This document shows, in pieces, positions 16,094 through 24,975 of a stretch of 64,000 bases of DNA. The notes under the pieces are model-generated. The model saw only the letters and a program-made list of their open reading frames with translations. It was not told where the DNA came from and did no database searches. The position numbers and the translations under genes were made by a program. The DNA comes from Paenibacillus pinihumi DSM 23905 = JCM 16419 (GTDB taxonomy: Bacteria; Bacillota; Bacilli; Paenibacillales; Paenibacillaceae), in NCBI RefSeq assembly GCF_000422505.1, contig NZ_KE383865.1, forward strand, positions 654,726-718,725, written 5' to 3'. The stretch's first letter is position 1. Each line of letters opens with the position of its first letter.

Positions 16094-17877
16094 TGAGGAT
16101 GAATAAGCAAATCGAGAAATTAAAGCATAACGGTCTTTTTGTGAAAATGTTCCTCATAATGGTGGTTACGATCATAGCGGTCTCCATAACTACGACTTGG
16201 ACAACGATCAGAGTGTCGGAGCGCGTCTTTATGGAAACGTTCAGCATTACCAATACAAAGATTATTGATCAAATCAACCATAGCATGGATGCATTTAATT
16301 ATTCGATTGTGCAGGCAGCGAACACGATATCGCAAAGTGGTGTCATCCGCGGCTATTTGACCGAGGCTGAACAAGACTCGCTCCATAATTTGAGGGTATT
16401 CTATCGGATGGACGATATTATGCACCGGATCGCCTCGGGCCTTGAGACCTACGAAGTGGAAATCAAGGTTGCAGGTGCAAACGGGCGATTATATACGACA
16501 TCGGATATTTCGTATTTGAAATTGTCAGCGGAGCAGTTGAAGAATGATCCGCTCACACAGCGAGCGCTGGAGGAGCCACGCAAACTGTTGTACCAGCATG
16601 TGAAGCCCGGGGATGGGGACCAGCAGCTGCAACAGCTTCTGGTTGTAACCAAGCCGCTGCTGAATACATCGTCAGGCGATGTATACGGAATGATTTACTT
16701 TATTATGCCGGAAAATAAATTTGCCCGCTTCTACGAAGCCTATACCAGTGAGGGCAACGATGTCATTGTGATGAATAAGGAAGGGATGATCCTTTCATCG
16801 AGCCGCAAGATGTGGACCGGGCAAGAAGCCGAGGAGCTGATGAAATCCGCCAGAGAGCTGGAAGAGCGGAACATGCCGTATGAGAACAGAGTTATTACGG
16901 GCAAGGAGCAAATTGTGCTGTCCCAATATTTGCCGCTGCTTGACTTGTATGTCGTCAATTTGATTGACAAGAAGCAGGCGATTGGCGAGCTGACCAATAT
17001 GAAGGCCTTATTAATCAGCATCGTCGTTATCGTGGGTATATCGTTGATCATCGTATTTACAGTTTCCCGCCGCATGACCAAGTCGCTTACAAGGCTGGTG
17101 AAGCAGATTTCCACGATCTCCAAGTATGAGTTTGATCATAAGGTATCCGTTGGGGGAAGCTATGAGACGCGCCAATTGGGACTTGCTTTTAACGCTATGA
17201 TCGACGAGCTGCAGGAATATGTGAAAAAGCTGGTGCAGACGGAAAAGGAGAAGCGCAATGCGGAGCTCGAAGCATTGCAGGGACAGATTAACCCCCATTT
17301 TTTATATAATACACTCGCTTCGGTTAAATTCATGGTGCAGCAGGGTAGCCGGGACAAAGCGGCGGATACGATTAATGCCCTCATTTCGCTATTACAAAAC
17401 GTCGTTGGCAATATCAGCGAGACCATTCCGCTTAGCCAGGAATTAGTCAACATGCGGCATTATGTGCTGATTAATCATGTGCGCTACGGGGAGCGGATTA
17501 AGGTGCATTATTTCATATCGCCTGACTGCATGGGATATCATGTGCCAAAGCTGATTATTCAGCCGTTTATTGAAAATGCATTTTTTCATGGATTTAACCG
17601 CAAAACCGAAGGCCATATTTATTTTATGGCATCCAAGGAAGGCCATGCACTGGTATGCGAAATCGTGGACGACGGGGACGGTTTTGCGATGGACAAGGAG
17701 GATGGAAAATTAGGGCTGGTTCCGAGAGGAAAACGCCAGCTTTTCACAGGAATTGGTGTGCATAACGTTCATGACCGTTTGAAACTGCTGTATGGAGACG
17801 GGTTTGGCCTGACCATTTCGAGTGAGCCGGGAGAGGGCACACGGGTTAAGATTAGAATTCCGTTGCTGGATAGATAA
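16090..17877 (+). CDS. YesM-type sensor histidine kinase
   Basis: About 590-595 residues; GTG 16090, ATG 16093 and ATG 16099 are all possible starts, the last best spaced from GGAAAG. A membrane helix near residues 20-40 and another near 305-325 flank an extracellular sensor of about 260 residues. HAMP follows, then the His_kinase motif with the phosphorylated His in INPHFLYNTLAS. The ATP-binding domain shows FIENAFFHG, VDDGDGF and a glycine-rich GEGTRVKI end. These kinases sense extracellular sugars, usually with the ABC binding protein next door. Coupled to the response regulator. Confidence 0.93.
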   Translation: MMRMNKQIEKLKHNGLFVKMFLIMVVTIIAVSITTTWTTIRVSERVFMETFSITNTKIIDQINHSMDAFNYSIVQAANTISQSGVIRGYLTEAEQDSLHNLRVFYRMDDIMHRIASGLETYEVEIKVAGANGRLYTTSDISYLKLSAEQLKNDPLTQRALEEPRKLLYQHVKPGDGDQQLQQLLVVTKPLLNTSSGDVYGMIYFIMPENKFARFYEAYTSEGNDVIVMNKEGMILSSSRKMWTGQEAEELMKSARELEERNMPYENRVITGKEQIVLSQYLPLLDLYVVNLIDKKQAIGELTNMKALLISIVVIVGISLIIVFTVSRRMTKSLTRLVKQISTISKYEFDHKVSVGGSYETRQLGLAFNAMIDELQEYVKKLVQTEKEKRNAELEALQGQINPHFLYNTLASVKFMVQQGSRDKAADTINALISLLQNVVGNISETIPLSQELVNMRHYVLINHVRYGERIKVHYFISPDCMGYHVPKLIIQPFIENAFFHGFNRKTEGHIYFMASKEGHALVCEIVDDGDGFAMDKEDGKLGLVPRGKRQLFTGIGVHNVHDRLKLLYGDGFGLTISSEPGEGTRVKIRIPLLDR

Positions 17878-17943
17878 AGAAATTACTAATTTCTAAAAAT
17901 CTTTTCAAACACCAAGAAACATTAAAATGAAATCTATAATAAT

Positions 17944-17986
17944 TTGACAAGTGGGGACAAAGATCATTATAACGATTCTTTGTCCC
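17944..17986 (+). promoter_or_regulatory. Sigma-A promoter overlapped by a palindrome
   Basis: TTGACA (17944-17949), 18 bases, TATAAC (17968-17973). An inverted repeat GGGACAAAGA / TCTTTGTCCC (17954-17986) spans spacer and -10. It could be an operator or a 5' leader hairpin of the transporter operon. Confidence 0.6.
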
Positions 17987-18039
17987 TTAGTGTTATGCTT
18001 GAACAGACAGAGAGATTAACGAAAATGGAGGTTCGAAAT

Positions 18040-19341
18040 ATGAAGAAAATGCTTGCCTTGCTTCTTGCCAGCATGGTTCTGTTGTCCGCATGTTCATCTG
18101 CAGCGACAAACAAGACCGGAAATGAAAGCGAAACCAATGGAGACGGTAAAGAAAAGATCACGATTTGGGCCTGGGATCCCAAGTTTAATATTGCTGCATT
18201 GAATATTGCCAAGGATGCTTATAAAGCTGAAAATCCAAACCTTACTGTAGATATTATTGAAAATGCACAAAACGATATTGTGCAAAAATTGAATACGGGT
18301 ATGAGCTCGGGTACGACCAAGGGTCTTCCCAATATTGTGTTAATTGAGGATTATCGTGCGCAAAGCTTCCTCCAGGCTTACCCGGACTCGTTCTTCCCGG
18401 TTACAGACTACATCCAGACGTCTGAATTTGCAGACTACAAGCTGGGACCTACAAGCTTTGAGGGCAAAAACTATGGCGTTCCGTTTGACTCTGGTGTAAC
18501 GGGTCTGTATGTAAGAACAGACTATCTGGAGCAAGCTGGCTACACACCTGCCGATATGCAAGATATTAACTGGGATCAGTTCATTGAAATCGGCAAAAAG
18601 GTAAAAGAAGCCACGGGCAAGGATTGGCTGACAATGGACCCTACCGATTTGGGCATTCTGCGTATTATGATTCAGTCTGCTGGTTCGTGGTATTTGAAGG
18701 AAGACGGTAGAACAGCAAATCTTCAAGACAACCCGGTACTTAAAGAAGCATTCGAGACGTACAAGAAGATTGTGGATGCCAACATTGCGAGAACCCATTC
18801 CGACTGGAGTCAGATGGTAGCTAACTTCAACAATGGTTCAACGGCTGCAGTCGTATCGGGCAACTGGTTTACACCGTCCATCATGGCTGCAACAGATCAA
18901 GCCGGCAAGTGGGCGATTGTTCCTCTGCCAAAGCTTACGAATAATGCGAATTCTATTCATGCATCGAGCCTTGGCGGCAGCTCTTGGTATGTCCTGAACG
19001 TGCCAGGCAAAGAAGCAGCTGCGGAGTTCCTTGGCAAAACCTTTGGAGCCAATGCAGATATGTACCAGAAACTTGTTGCTGATGTTGGAGCGATCGGCAG
19101 CTTCAAGCCTGCTGCTGAGGGCGAGGGATACAAAGCGCCTAACGAATTCTTCGGCGGACAACACATTGTAAGTGATTTTGCCAAGTGGACCGCGGAGATT
19201 CCAAAAGTTAACTATGGTCTGCATACCTATGCGATTGAGGACACCATTCTGGTTGTGGAAATGCAAAATTACTTGAATGGCAAAAATATCGACCAGGTAC
19301 TATCCGATGCGCAAAAGCAGGCGGATGCGCAAATTAAATAA
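18040..19341 (+). CDS. Sugar ABC transporter substrate-binding lipoprotein (family 1)
   Basis: 433 residues from ATG 18040, set by TGGAGG ten bases upstream; an ORF extension back to 17944 crosses the promoter and is discarded. Lipobox VLLSACSS gives Cys18. The mature protein begins with an Asn/Glu-rich linker, then KITIWAWDPKF typical of SBP_bac_1. Ligand contacts are probably aromatic (WFTP, GGSSWYVLN). It delivers an oligosaccharide to the permeases encoded next, and likely interacts with the YesM-type kinase. Specific sugar not readable. Confidence 0.9.
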   Translation: MKKMLALLLASMVLLSACSSAATNKTGNESETNGDGKEKITIWAWDPKFNIAALNIAKDAYKAENPNLTVDIIENAQNDIVQKLNTGMSSGTTKGLPNIVLIEDYRAQSFLQAYPDSFFPVTDYIQTSEFADYKLGPTSFEGKNYGVPFDSGVTGLYVRTDYLEQAGYTPADMQDINWDQFIEIGKKVKEATGKDWLTMDPTDLGILRIMIQSAGSWYLKEDGRTANLQDNPVLKEAFETYKKIVDANIARTHSDWSQMVANFNNGSTAAVVSGNWFTPSIMAATDQAGKWAIVPLPKLTNNANSIHASSLGGSSWYVLNVPGKEAAAEFLGKTFGANADMYQKLVADVGAIGSFKPAAEGEGYKAPNEFFGGQHIVSDFAKWTAEIPKVNYGLHTYAIEDTILVVEMQNYLNGKNIDQVLSDAQKQADAQIK

Positions 19342-19356
19342 GGTTGATTGTTAAAA

Positions 19357-19415
19357 AACCTGGTATAGCTGCTGCTCGTTACTTCTGCAAGAAGCGGGCG
19401 GCATGCTCCAGGTCT
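19357..19415 (+). promoter_or_regulatory. Intercistronic stem-loop between binding protein and permease
   Basis: AACCTGG...CCAGGTC closes a GC-rich hairpin with no strong T-run until ATTTG. Such elements often stabilise the binding-protein message or reduce readthrough into permease genes. Confidence 0.45.
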
Positions 19416-19441
19416 TTCATTTGAAAAGGAGAACAACAAAA

Positions 19442-20314
19442 ATGAACTTAAGGGCTAGAAACAACCTCATCGGGTGGTCGTTCATTGTCATCGCCGTCAT
19501 CATGATCTGCCTATTCTATTTCTACCCGATGATTCAGGCATTGATATTGTCTTTCCAGTCAGGAACCGGCACGAATTTGACTTTTGTCGGCTTTGGCAAC
19601 TACCAGCGTCTGTTTTCGGACACGACGTTCCTGACGACGCTAGGCAATACCTTTTTATTTTTGATTATTCAAGTTCCCATTATGATTTTACTGGCAATCT
19701 TTATTTCCGTATTGCTGAATGACAAAAACTTGAAGCTGAAAGGCTTTTTCAGGACGGCTATTTTCTTGCCTGCCGTCACATCTCTGGTTGCCTATTCCGT
19801 CATTTTCAAATATTTGTTTGGTCCGGAAGGTCTTGTGAATCTGTTTCTTCTTAAACTGAACTTTATCAGTGATCCGATTCAGTGGCTCAGTGATCCGCTC
19901 TGGGCCAAAGTGACCATTATTATCGCAATTACTTGGCGCTGGACAGGCTATAACATGATTTTCTACTTGTCTGCCCTGCAAAATATCGACAACTCCATTT
20001 ATGAGGCGGCCCGGATCGATGGCGCGTCCTCCTTTAGGCAGTTTACCAACATTACAATACCGCTGCTGAAGCCAATTATTTTGTTCACATCCATTACCTC
20101 AACGATCGGTACCTTGCAGTTGTTCGATGAAGTAATGAACATTACGAAGGGCGGACCGGGAAATTCCACGATGACGATGTCGCAATACATCTATAATTTG
20201 TCGTTCAGATATACGCCGGACTTTGGCTATGCTGCGACCGTTTCGTATGCGATAGTGATTCTGATTGTCATCTTCTCCGTACTTCAGTTTAAATTGGCAG
20301 GTGATAAAAAATGA
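19442..20314 (+). CDS. Sugar ABC transporter permease, MalF/UgpA type
   Basis: 290 residues from ATG 19442 (AAAAGGAG ten bases upstream). Six hydrophobic segments and the cytoplasmic EAA loop YEAARIDGASSFRQF, which docks on the ATPase. Together with the next gene it forms a heterodimeric channel. No ATPase gene is nearby, as usual for Gram-positive sugar importers using a shared MsmX-type ATPase. Its 3' end overlaps the next start by four bases (ATGA). Confidence 0.9.
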   Translation: MNLRARNNLIGWSFIVIAVIMICLFYFYPMIQALILSFQSGTGTNLTFVGFGNYQRLFSDTTFLTTLGNTFLFLIIQVPIMILLAIFISVLLNDKNLKLKGFFRTAIFLPAVTSLVAYSVIFKYLFGPEGLVNLFLLKLNFISDPIQWLSDPLWAKVTIIIAITWRWTGYNMIFYLSALQNIDNSIYEAARIDGASSFRQFTNITIPLLKPIILFTSITSTIGTLQLFDEVMNITKGGPGNSTMTMSQYIYNLSFRYTPDFGYAATVSYAIVILIVIFSVLQFKLAGDKK

Positions 20315-21135
20315 ACAAGCTGAAACGTGCACTCATCTATCTGTTTTTGAGTGTTGCAGCCTTTATATCGATTGCCCCGTTTTTGTGGATGATCGTCAGT
20401 TCCACGAACCGTTCGGTGGACGTCACACAGGGCAAGCTGTTGCCAGGACCTTACTTGGGTGAAAATCTGACCAAGGTCATGGATAACGTCGACCTGGTGC
20501 CGGCGCTGCTTAACTCTGCTAAAATTTCGATCACCACGACGCTGCTTTCACTGCTGATCGCGTCACTGGCTGGTTATGGATTTGAAGTCTTTCGTTCAAA
20601 AGCAAAAGACAGAGTATTCGGCATCCTGTTATTATCCATGATGATTCCTTTTGCAGCGATCATGGTTCCATTGTTCCGTATGTTTGGCAGTATCTCGCAA
20701 TGGTTGCCGTTTATCGGTATCGACACCATCACGTCAGCCATTCTGCCGACGGTCACGACAGCGTTTCTGATCTTTTTCTTCCGCCAGAGCACCAAAATGT
20801 TTCCGAAGGACATGCTGGAGGCGGGACGAATCGATGGGCTTTCGGAATTGGGGATTTACTTCCGTATTTTTGTACCGACGATGAAAACGAGTTATGCAGC
20901 TGCGGCGATCATTACGTTTATGTCGAGCTGGAACAATTACTTGTGGCCGCTCGTTGTGCTGCAGTCTCCGGAAAAGCGGACCATTCCATTGCTGATCTCC
21001 AATCTGGGCTCCAGTTATTCGCCTGATTACGGCTTGATTATGACCGTTATTTTGATTGCTACATTGCCTACAGCCATTGTATTTTTCGTCATGCAAAAGC
21101 ATTTTGTGGCGGGCATGACAGGCTCGGTTAAATAA
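20311..21135 (+). CDS. Sugar ABC transporter permease, MalG/UgpE type
   Basis: 274 residues, six membrane segments, EAA loop LEAGRIDGLSELGIY. The C-terminus ends in HFVAGMTGSVK, the standard ending for this permease group. It is the last gene of the transporter operon, followed by a strong terminator. The operon holds binding protein, two permeases and, upstream, the YesMN-type pair. Confidence 0.9.
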   Translation: MNKLKRALIYLFLSVAAFISIAPFLWMIVSSTNRSVDVTQGKLLPGPYLGENLTKVMDNVDLVPALLNSAKISITTTLLSLLIASLAGYGFEVFRSKAKDRVFGILLLSMMIPFAAIMVPLFRMFGSISQWLPFIGIDTITSAILPTVTTAFLIFFFRQSTKMFPKDMLEAGRIDGLSELGIYFRIFVPTMKTSYAAAAIITFMSSWNNYLWPLVVLQSPEKRTIPLLISNLGSSYSPDYGLIMTVILIATLPTAIVFFVMQKHFVAGMTGSVK

Positions 21136-21145
21136 TGAAAGATGG

Positions 21146-21172
21146 AAGGCGGCGCATGATGCGCCGCCTTTT
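21146..21172 (+). terminator. Intrinsic terminator of the sugar transporter operon
   Basis: AAGGCGGCGCAT / ATGCGCCGCCTT perfect hairpin with TTTT tail. Confidence 0.9.
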
Positions 21173-21293
21173 GCTATATGGTTTTTTCATTTAACAAATT
21201 GCATGCAAGAAGCCGACTGATCCGTTGAATGAAGAGCGGAATCTTCTAGTCCTGCAATCAGGATAGATAGCTGCTGGTAAGGCCGCCTTATAA

Positions 21294-22289
21294 TTAGCCG
21301 AATGATTCGGGATAATGAGCCAGGTAATGAATCATTTCATCCGTTATCTTCCATTGAAAATAGGAAGTCAGTAGCGGATCTCTAAAAAAAGAATGCACCG
21401 CTTGATAATTGAAGTCTGTTGTGTACTCTTCGAACTTCACGTTTTCACCTGTTGAGCATAGGCCTTGAAGGTCAGTTGCTTGCGCCCTTGTATTGTTGGT
21501 GAAATCAAAATCAGTGAATGAAATGGATCTGCGGTTTGAATCCAGAGAGGTTGCCATATGAATTTGTAAGCAGCTTTGGTCATACACAAGGCTAAACACA
21601 GTATCTTCACGCCGTGCAGCTGACAACACTTCAAATCCCCATGGAATGGAATTCTCAAAGTTGCCGCTGCTTTTAAGACGGTTGACTACTGTCAGAAAAC
21701 GTAGCATCGAGTTTTGCTCATATTCAGCTTGATCCCGCCAAGCGATGATTCCGGCTTCTATTTCTTGACATGCCATTTTATAAGGAGAATTGGTTATCAA
21801 AGGATATTTCAATTCCTCATGGTGTACAAGAATGGTTCCATTAATAAATTCAACAATCGCACAATTACCGTTGCGGTCGGCAATCAGATAGTGAAGCTTC
21901 GAGGTATTCTGTCCGATAGAAATGGTATGAGCAGCTTTCAATACTTCTTGCACCGACTGGCACGTATCCAGCATGTACTGAATCCATTGAAGTTCGTTTA
22001 CCGTAGGAAGGCCGGTTATGGAAGGATATTCGGTTTCCAATAGGGTTGTCTGTTCGACAACCAGGCCAGCTTCATTCATCCCCCCGTTAGGGAACTCCTT
22101 CCCTACTTGGGAAACGGTGATACTTCCGTAGAGGGACACCCAGGATGCCGCTACCTCAGGAGGAAGAACAAGCGCGGACTTGGTTATACCGCGTTGATTG
22201 GAAAACAAAAAAGCTTTATTGTAGATGACATCTTGATTCTTGCCAATAAAATAAGTATCATTTGTGCGATATTGAAATGCAGTACTCAC
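21294..22289 (-). CDS. Choloylglycine hydrolase/penicillin V acylase-like Ntn enzyme with Ser at the nucleophile position
   Basis: 331 residues from GTG 22289. The other CBAH-family catalytic residues appear in place: Asp in YFIGKNQDV, Asn in NGGMNEAGL, Asn in TNSPYKMACQ and Arg in NSMLRFLTV. However, residue 2, normally the autocatalytically exposed Cys, is Ser (MSTAF; codon AGT, one base from TGT). The family cleaves linear amides: bile salts, penicillin V or acyl-homoserine lactones. A Ser nucleophile is chemically possible (other Ntn hydrolases use it) but unusual here. The GTGA overlap with the XRE gene couples translation. Confidence 0.82.
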   Translation of the reverse strand: MSTAFQYRTNDTYFIGKNQDVIYNKAFLFSNQRGITKSALVLPPEVAASWVSLYGSITVSQVGKEFPNGGMNEAGLVVEQTTLLETEYPSITGLPTVNELQWIQYMLDTCQSVQEVLKAAHTISIGQNTSKLHYLIADRNGNCAIVEFINGTILVHHEELKYPLITNSPYKMACQEIEAGIIAWRDQAEYEQNSMLRFLTVVNRLKSSGNFENSIPWGFEVLSAARREDTVFSLVYDQSCLQIHMATSLDSNRRSISFTDFDFTNNTRAQATDLQGLCSTGENVKFEEYTTDFNYQAVHSFFRDPLLTSYFQWKITDEMIHYLAHYPESFG

Positions 22290-22783
22290 TGGTTTGTCTC
22301 CTCCTCTGTTTGCAGGATTGACGCTAACTGGGTTTCGGACCCTTGCTCAAGTCTGCTGAGGAATTCCCGGCATAGCTGTCTGGTATACTCGCTGCCTTGC
22401 TCATAAACTGCCGTAAACCGGGAGATTTGATGCAGCTTCTCTTGATCCCGCGATAATTGTTCCAGCTTGTCCTGATACCCTTCTTTTTCAGGGAATTCTT
22501 CTGGCTGTTCAAGCTTCTGACGCAGAAAAATGATTTGAACCTCGATCTTTCGTTCTTCAGTTAAATCTTTTAGATAGAAATCTTCCTCAATAAGTGCAGT
22601 GAATTCCACATGAAAATAAGAGGCAAGCAAATCCAGTCTTTCTTTAGGCACGGGACGCCGTTTCTTGACCCAGTCTGTAAATTGCTGAGGGGTCACTCCC
22701 ACATCATTGCATACTTTGGCATAAGAGAACTGATGGATAAGCGCCAAGTATTGTAAAACAGTAAGGGGCGGGACGGTATTCAT
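22286..22783 (-). CDS. Small helix-turn-helix (XRE-like) regulator
   Basis: 165 residues with AAGGAGATC nine bases before the ATG. Residues 8-60 fit an XRE/Cro-type helix-turn-helix (FSYAKVCNDVGVTPQQFTDW, then VPKERLDLLASYF). The remaining 100 residues are charged and probably coiled-coil, for dimerisation. It shares an operon with the Ntn-hydrolase gene and is preceded by a consensus promoter with two matching palindromes, so negative autoregulation is likely. Bases 22594-22682 recur almost exactly at 23865-23952. Confidence 0.8.
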   Translation of the reverse strand: MNTVPPLTVLQYLALIHQFSYAKVCNDVGVTPQQFTDWVKKRRPVPKERLDLLASYFHVEFTALIEEDFYLKDLTEERKIEVQIIFLRQKLEQPEEFPEKEGYQDKLEQLSRDQEKLHQISRFTAVYEQGSEYTRQLCREFLSRLEQGSETQLASILQTEEETNQ

Positions 22784-22800
22784 AGACAGGTGATCTCCTT

Positions 22801-22847
22801 CGACATATTATATGTCGGATTATAATCAATGACGTATTCTATGTCAA
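22801..22847 (-). promoter_or_regulatory. Consensus sigma-A promoter with two operator palindromes
   Basis: Read on minus: TTGACA (22847-22842), 17 bases, TATAAT (22824-22819), a perfect consensus. Palindromes GACGTATTCTATGTC (22831-22845) and GACATATTATATGTC (22802-22816) share the GACRTA...TATGTC frame. One covers the -35 and spacer, the other the start site, centred 29 bases apart. This fits repression by the dimeric XRE protein. Confidence 0.75.
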
Positions 22848-22945
22848 TGTTTGAACTGGACATAAGCCAAAAGTGGATAGGATGTAAATTAAGCAGGTAG
22901 TTCTATTCGTATACAATGGTTCTAATGGAATGATATAGTAATAGG

Positions 22946-23197
22946 ATGAAGGTGCTTGCGCCAACCTTAGCTTACGATATTGCGCTCACGCAGGACTTAC
23001 CTCCCGTCGAAAGAGCTGCAGAGGTAACCATTCCGGCGTTAATCGGGGTTGGCGAGAGGAGTCCCACAGGATTACATGATGTCGCCCGGCAATTAGCGCA
23101 GGCAATTCCAAATGCAAAGTACTCACAGCTTACAGGTCAAGACCACATGGTTAACGCAAAAAAACTGCTGCCGCTGCTTTCGGATTTTTTTAGATAG
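22946..23197 (+). pseudogene. C-terminal fragment of an alpha/beta hydrolase
   Basis: 83 codons reading VTIPALIGVGERSPTGLHD, AIPNAKYSQLTGQDHMV and LLPLLSDFF. This is the last strand-loop-helix portion of an alpha/beta hydrolase, with the catalytic His in QDHMV. The nucleophile elbow and N-terminal 150-plus residues are absent, and no ribosome binding site precedes it. Confidence 0.65.
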
Positions 23198-23230
23198 GGA
23201 AGGCTAGAGCGATGGTATAAGAATCCGGTG

Positions 23231-23254
23231 AAGGCACCTAAGCTGGTGCCTTTT
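23231..23254 (+). terminator. Intrinsic terminator after the hydrolase fragment
   Basis: AAGGCACC-TAAGCT-GGTGCCTTTT hairpin. Confidence 0.75.
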
Positions 23255-23500
23255 AACTTGCCGTTACAGCTAACACGGAGAACCGTACCACAAGTAACGG
23301 CAGTCCTGGGACCCACCTCCCCCATATTTAACCTACCGACTTAAACGTCACTCAAAAGCAAATTCTCATGTGTTCGAAAACCTAAAGGCAATGTTGAAAT
23401 TATGATGGAAGGGTATAACTCAATTTTGACCCTGTTAACTCCTCAAGAACGATATTAAACTCAAAATCCAATTTTTTGCAATGCAAAAAGGAGGGAAACA

Positions 23501-23836
23501 GTGAAATCTGATGAAAAAAAATCTAGTTTCTGTAGACGATACCTTAAAACAGTTATTGGCGCTATTGCCATAAGTTTTACAGTAGGTTTTTTATTCGCTC
23601 TATTCTCTGCAACCAAAAAACTAGGCAGCCTTAAAATTGGAGATTACCCAGAAATGCCTCAGGATGAAATAAACAAACAATATGCTGAACAATTTCCGTC
23701 TGTGATTTTTGATTCTATTCTGTTATTTTTGGTATTATGGTTACTATTCTCTATTTTTTATCTACTCGTTCATTTTAAACTTAAGCATAATATCAACCTA
23801 ATTCTTGAAATTTGGCATTACTTCAGGAGAAAATAG
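23501..23836 (+). CDS. Small two-helix membrane protein of unknown function
   Basis: 111 residues from GTG 23501, with AAGGAGGG six bases upstream. Hydrophobic segments lie at about 18-38 (IGAIAISFTVGFLFALF) and 72-92 (ILLFLVLWLLFSIFYLL), joined by a polar loop, with Lys/Arg-rich ends. No motif recognised. It lies inside a stretch of gene fragments and directly before a mosaic scar, so it may itself be a survivor of a larger lost locus. Confidence 0.55.
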   Translation: MKSDEKKSSFCRRYLKTVIGAIAISFTVGFLFALFSATKKLGSLKIGDYPEMPQDEINKQYAEQFPSVIFDSILLFLVLWLLFSIFYLLVHFKLKHNINLILEIWHYFRRK

Positions 23837-23864
23837 CCAAAACAGTCCATCCTTGGCTGAGGAT

Positions 23865-24088
23865 GTGCAGTGAATTCCACATGAAAATAAGAGGCAAGCA
23901 AATCCAGTCTTTCTTTAGGCACGGGACGCCGTTTCTTGACTCAGTCTGTAAAAATCAACAACGATAAAAAATGTGAAGGAACAGCTCCAATTATTTATGG
24001 AAGAAATACCAGTCAATATGATGAATCACAAGCTTTTATTAAATAGTTTAGCCGTGCAGCAGCACACATAAAGCCATTGATTGATTAA
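23865..24088. pseudogene. Mosaic scar: copy of XRE-gene segment joined to cassette-gene remnant
   Basis: Bases 23865-23952 repeat 22594-22682 from the XRE gene with a single visible mismatch. The sequence then switches to a diverged copy of the third cassette gene (12847-12869, then 12960-13077): AAATCAACAACGATAAAAAA followed by AAGGAACAGCT and AAGCTTTTATTAAA. About 90 bases of the original are missing and there are in-frame stops. The junction base run TGTAAAAATCAAC is shared by both donors. Confidence 0.75.
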
Positions 24089-24118
24089 TTGAGAAATCCT
24101 TAAATTGTAATCATTCGT

Positions 24119-24161
24119 ACAAAAGACTGGACAAGCGTCATAGGCTTGTCCAGTCTTTTGT
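24119..24161. terminator. Bidirectional intrinsic terminator
   Basis: ACAAAAGACTGGACAAGC pairs with its complement around GTCATAG, between the cassette remnant and the convergent cupin gene. Confidence 0.9.
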
Positions 24162-24186
24162 TGTAAATGCTACCGTATGAAACCAA

Positions 24187-24720
24187 CTATACCGTTACTG
24201 CAACAGGAAGTTCTTCATAGGCTAATTTTCGGATCACATCGTGATGCTCAGGATATAGCGGGAGTAATTCCTTTTGTGTAAACAGTTCGAAATCCTGAAA
24301 ATCAAATCCGGGTGATACCATGCATCCAACAAGGGAGAAGGTGTCTGCTTCCAGCACTGAAGAGCCGAAAATGGAGTTTTTGGGAACCAGATATTGCAGG
24401 GTTTCGTTATTGTCCAGGTTGGTCCCCAGTTTTACTTCCTCATATCTGCCATCTTCGTGAATGACATGAATGGTTAATGAACTTCCTGCATGATAGTACC
24501 ATAGTTCATCTGATTTCAACCGATGGAAGTGCGATACTTCCCCGGAACGCAACAGAAAATAGATACTGGTGTACAGAAAACGATGACCATCGAATTGAAC
24601 GGATAATTCCTGATCCGTAATTTTTTCCTCGCCTTGATAGGTTCTTTTATAGTACCCACCCTCGGGATGAGCAGCCAAGTTCAGTTTGGAAATCCAATAT
24701 TCGGGACTAGTTGCCGGCAT
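24187..24720 (-). CDS. Cupin protein of the DUF985 family
   Basis: 177 residues. HPEGGYYKRTY near the start and VSHFHRLKSDELWYYHAGSS in the middle are the DUF985 (cupin_5) signatures. The second carries the His pair and Glu of a cupin metal site, and LVGCMVSPGFDFQDFEL the C-terminal strand. Probably a cytoplasmic double-stranded beta-helix protein that binds a metal or sugar-nucleotide-like ligand; no assigned reaction. Monocistronic, with the shared terminator downstream. Confidence 0.85.
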   Translation of the reverse strand: MPATSPEYWISKLNLAAHPEGGYYKRTYQGEEKITDQELSVQFDGHRFLYTSIYFLLRSGEVSHFHRLKSDELWYYHAGSSLTIHVIHEDGRYEEVKLGTNLDNNETLQYLVPKNSIFGSSVLEADTFSLVGCMVSPGFDFQDFELFTQKELLPLYPEHHDVIRKLAYEELPVAVTV

Positions 24721-24975
24721 GCGATCATTTCCTTTTTATTTATTTTGAATTTCTTCATAATACCATGGTTTAGAGGATTTTGCGACATTGCGTTGCAGGT
24801 ATCGGATATAGCCCTATCGAGTCTTGCGAAAAAATGAGAATGGACCAAAGTCCAGCAACCGGCTCGACGTTTGTACAGTCCACTCAGCCGACCACAGACC
24901 GATGATAAATGCGTCCTGGGTTGTTATATTGAATGAGGTACAGATTCTGGCCTTAGGCTGAAGGAGAATAAGCAA

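Noticed and set aside
17944-18039. Upstream extension of the sugar-binding lipoprotein
   Set aside because: It would begin on the -35 box of the promoter and displace a standard lipoprotein signal; ATG 18040 has the ribosome binding site.
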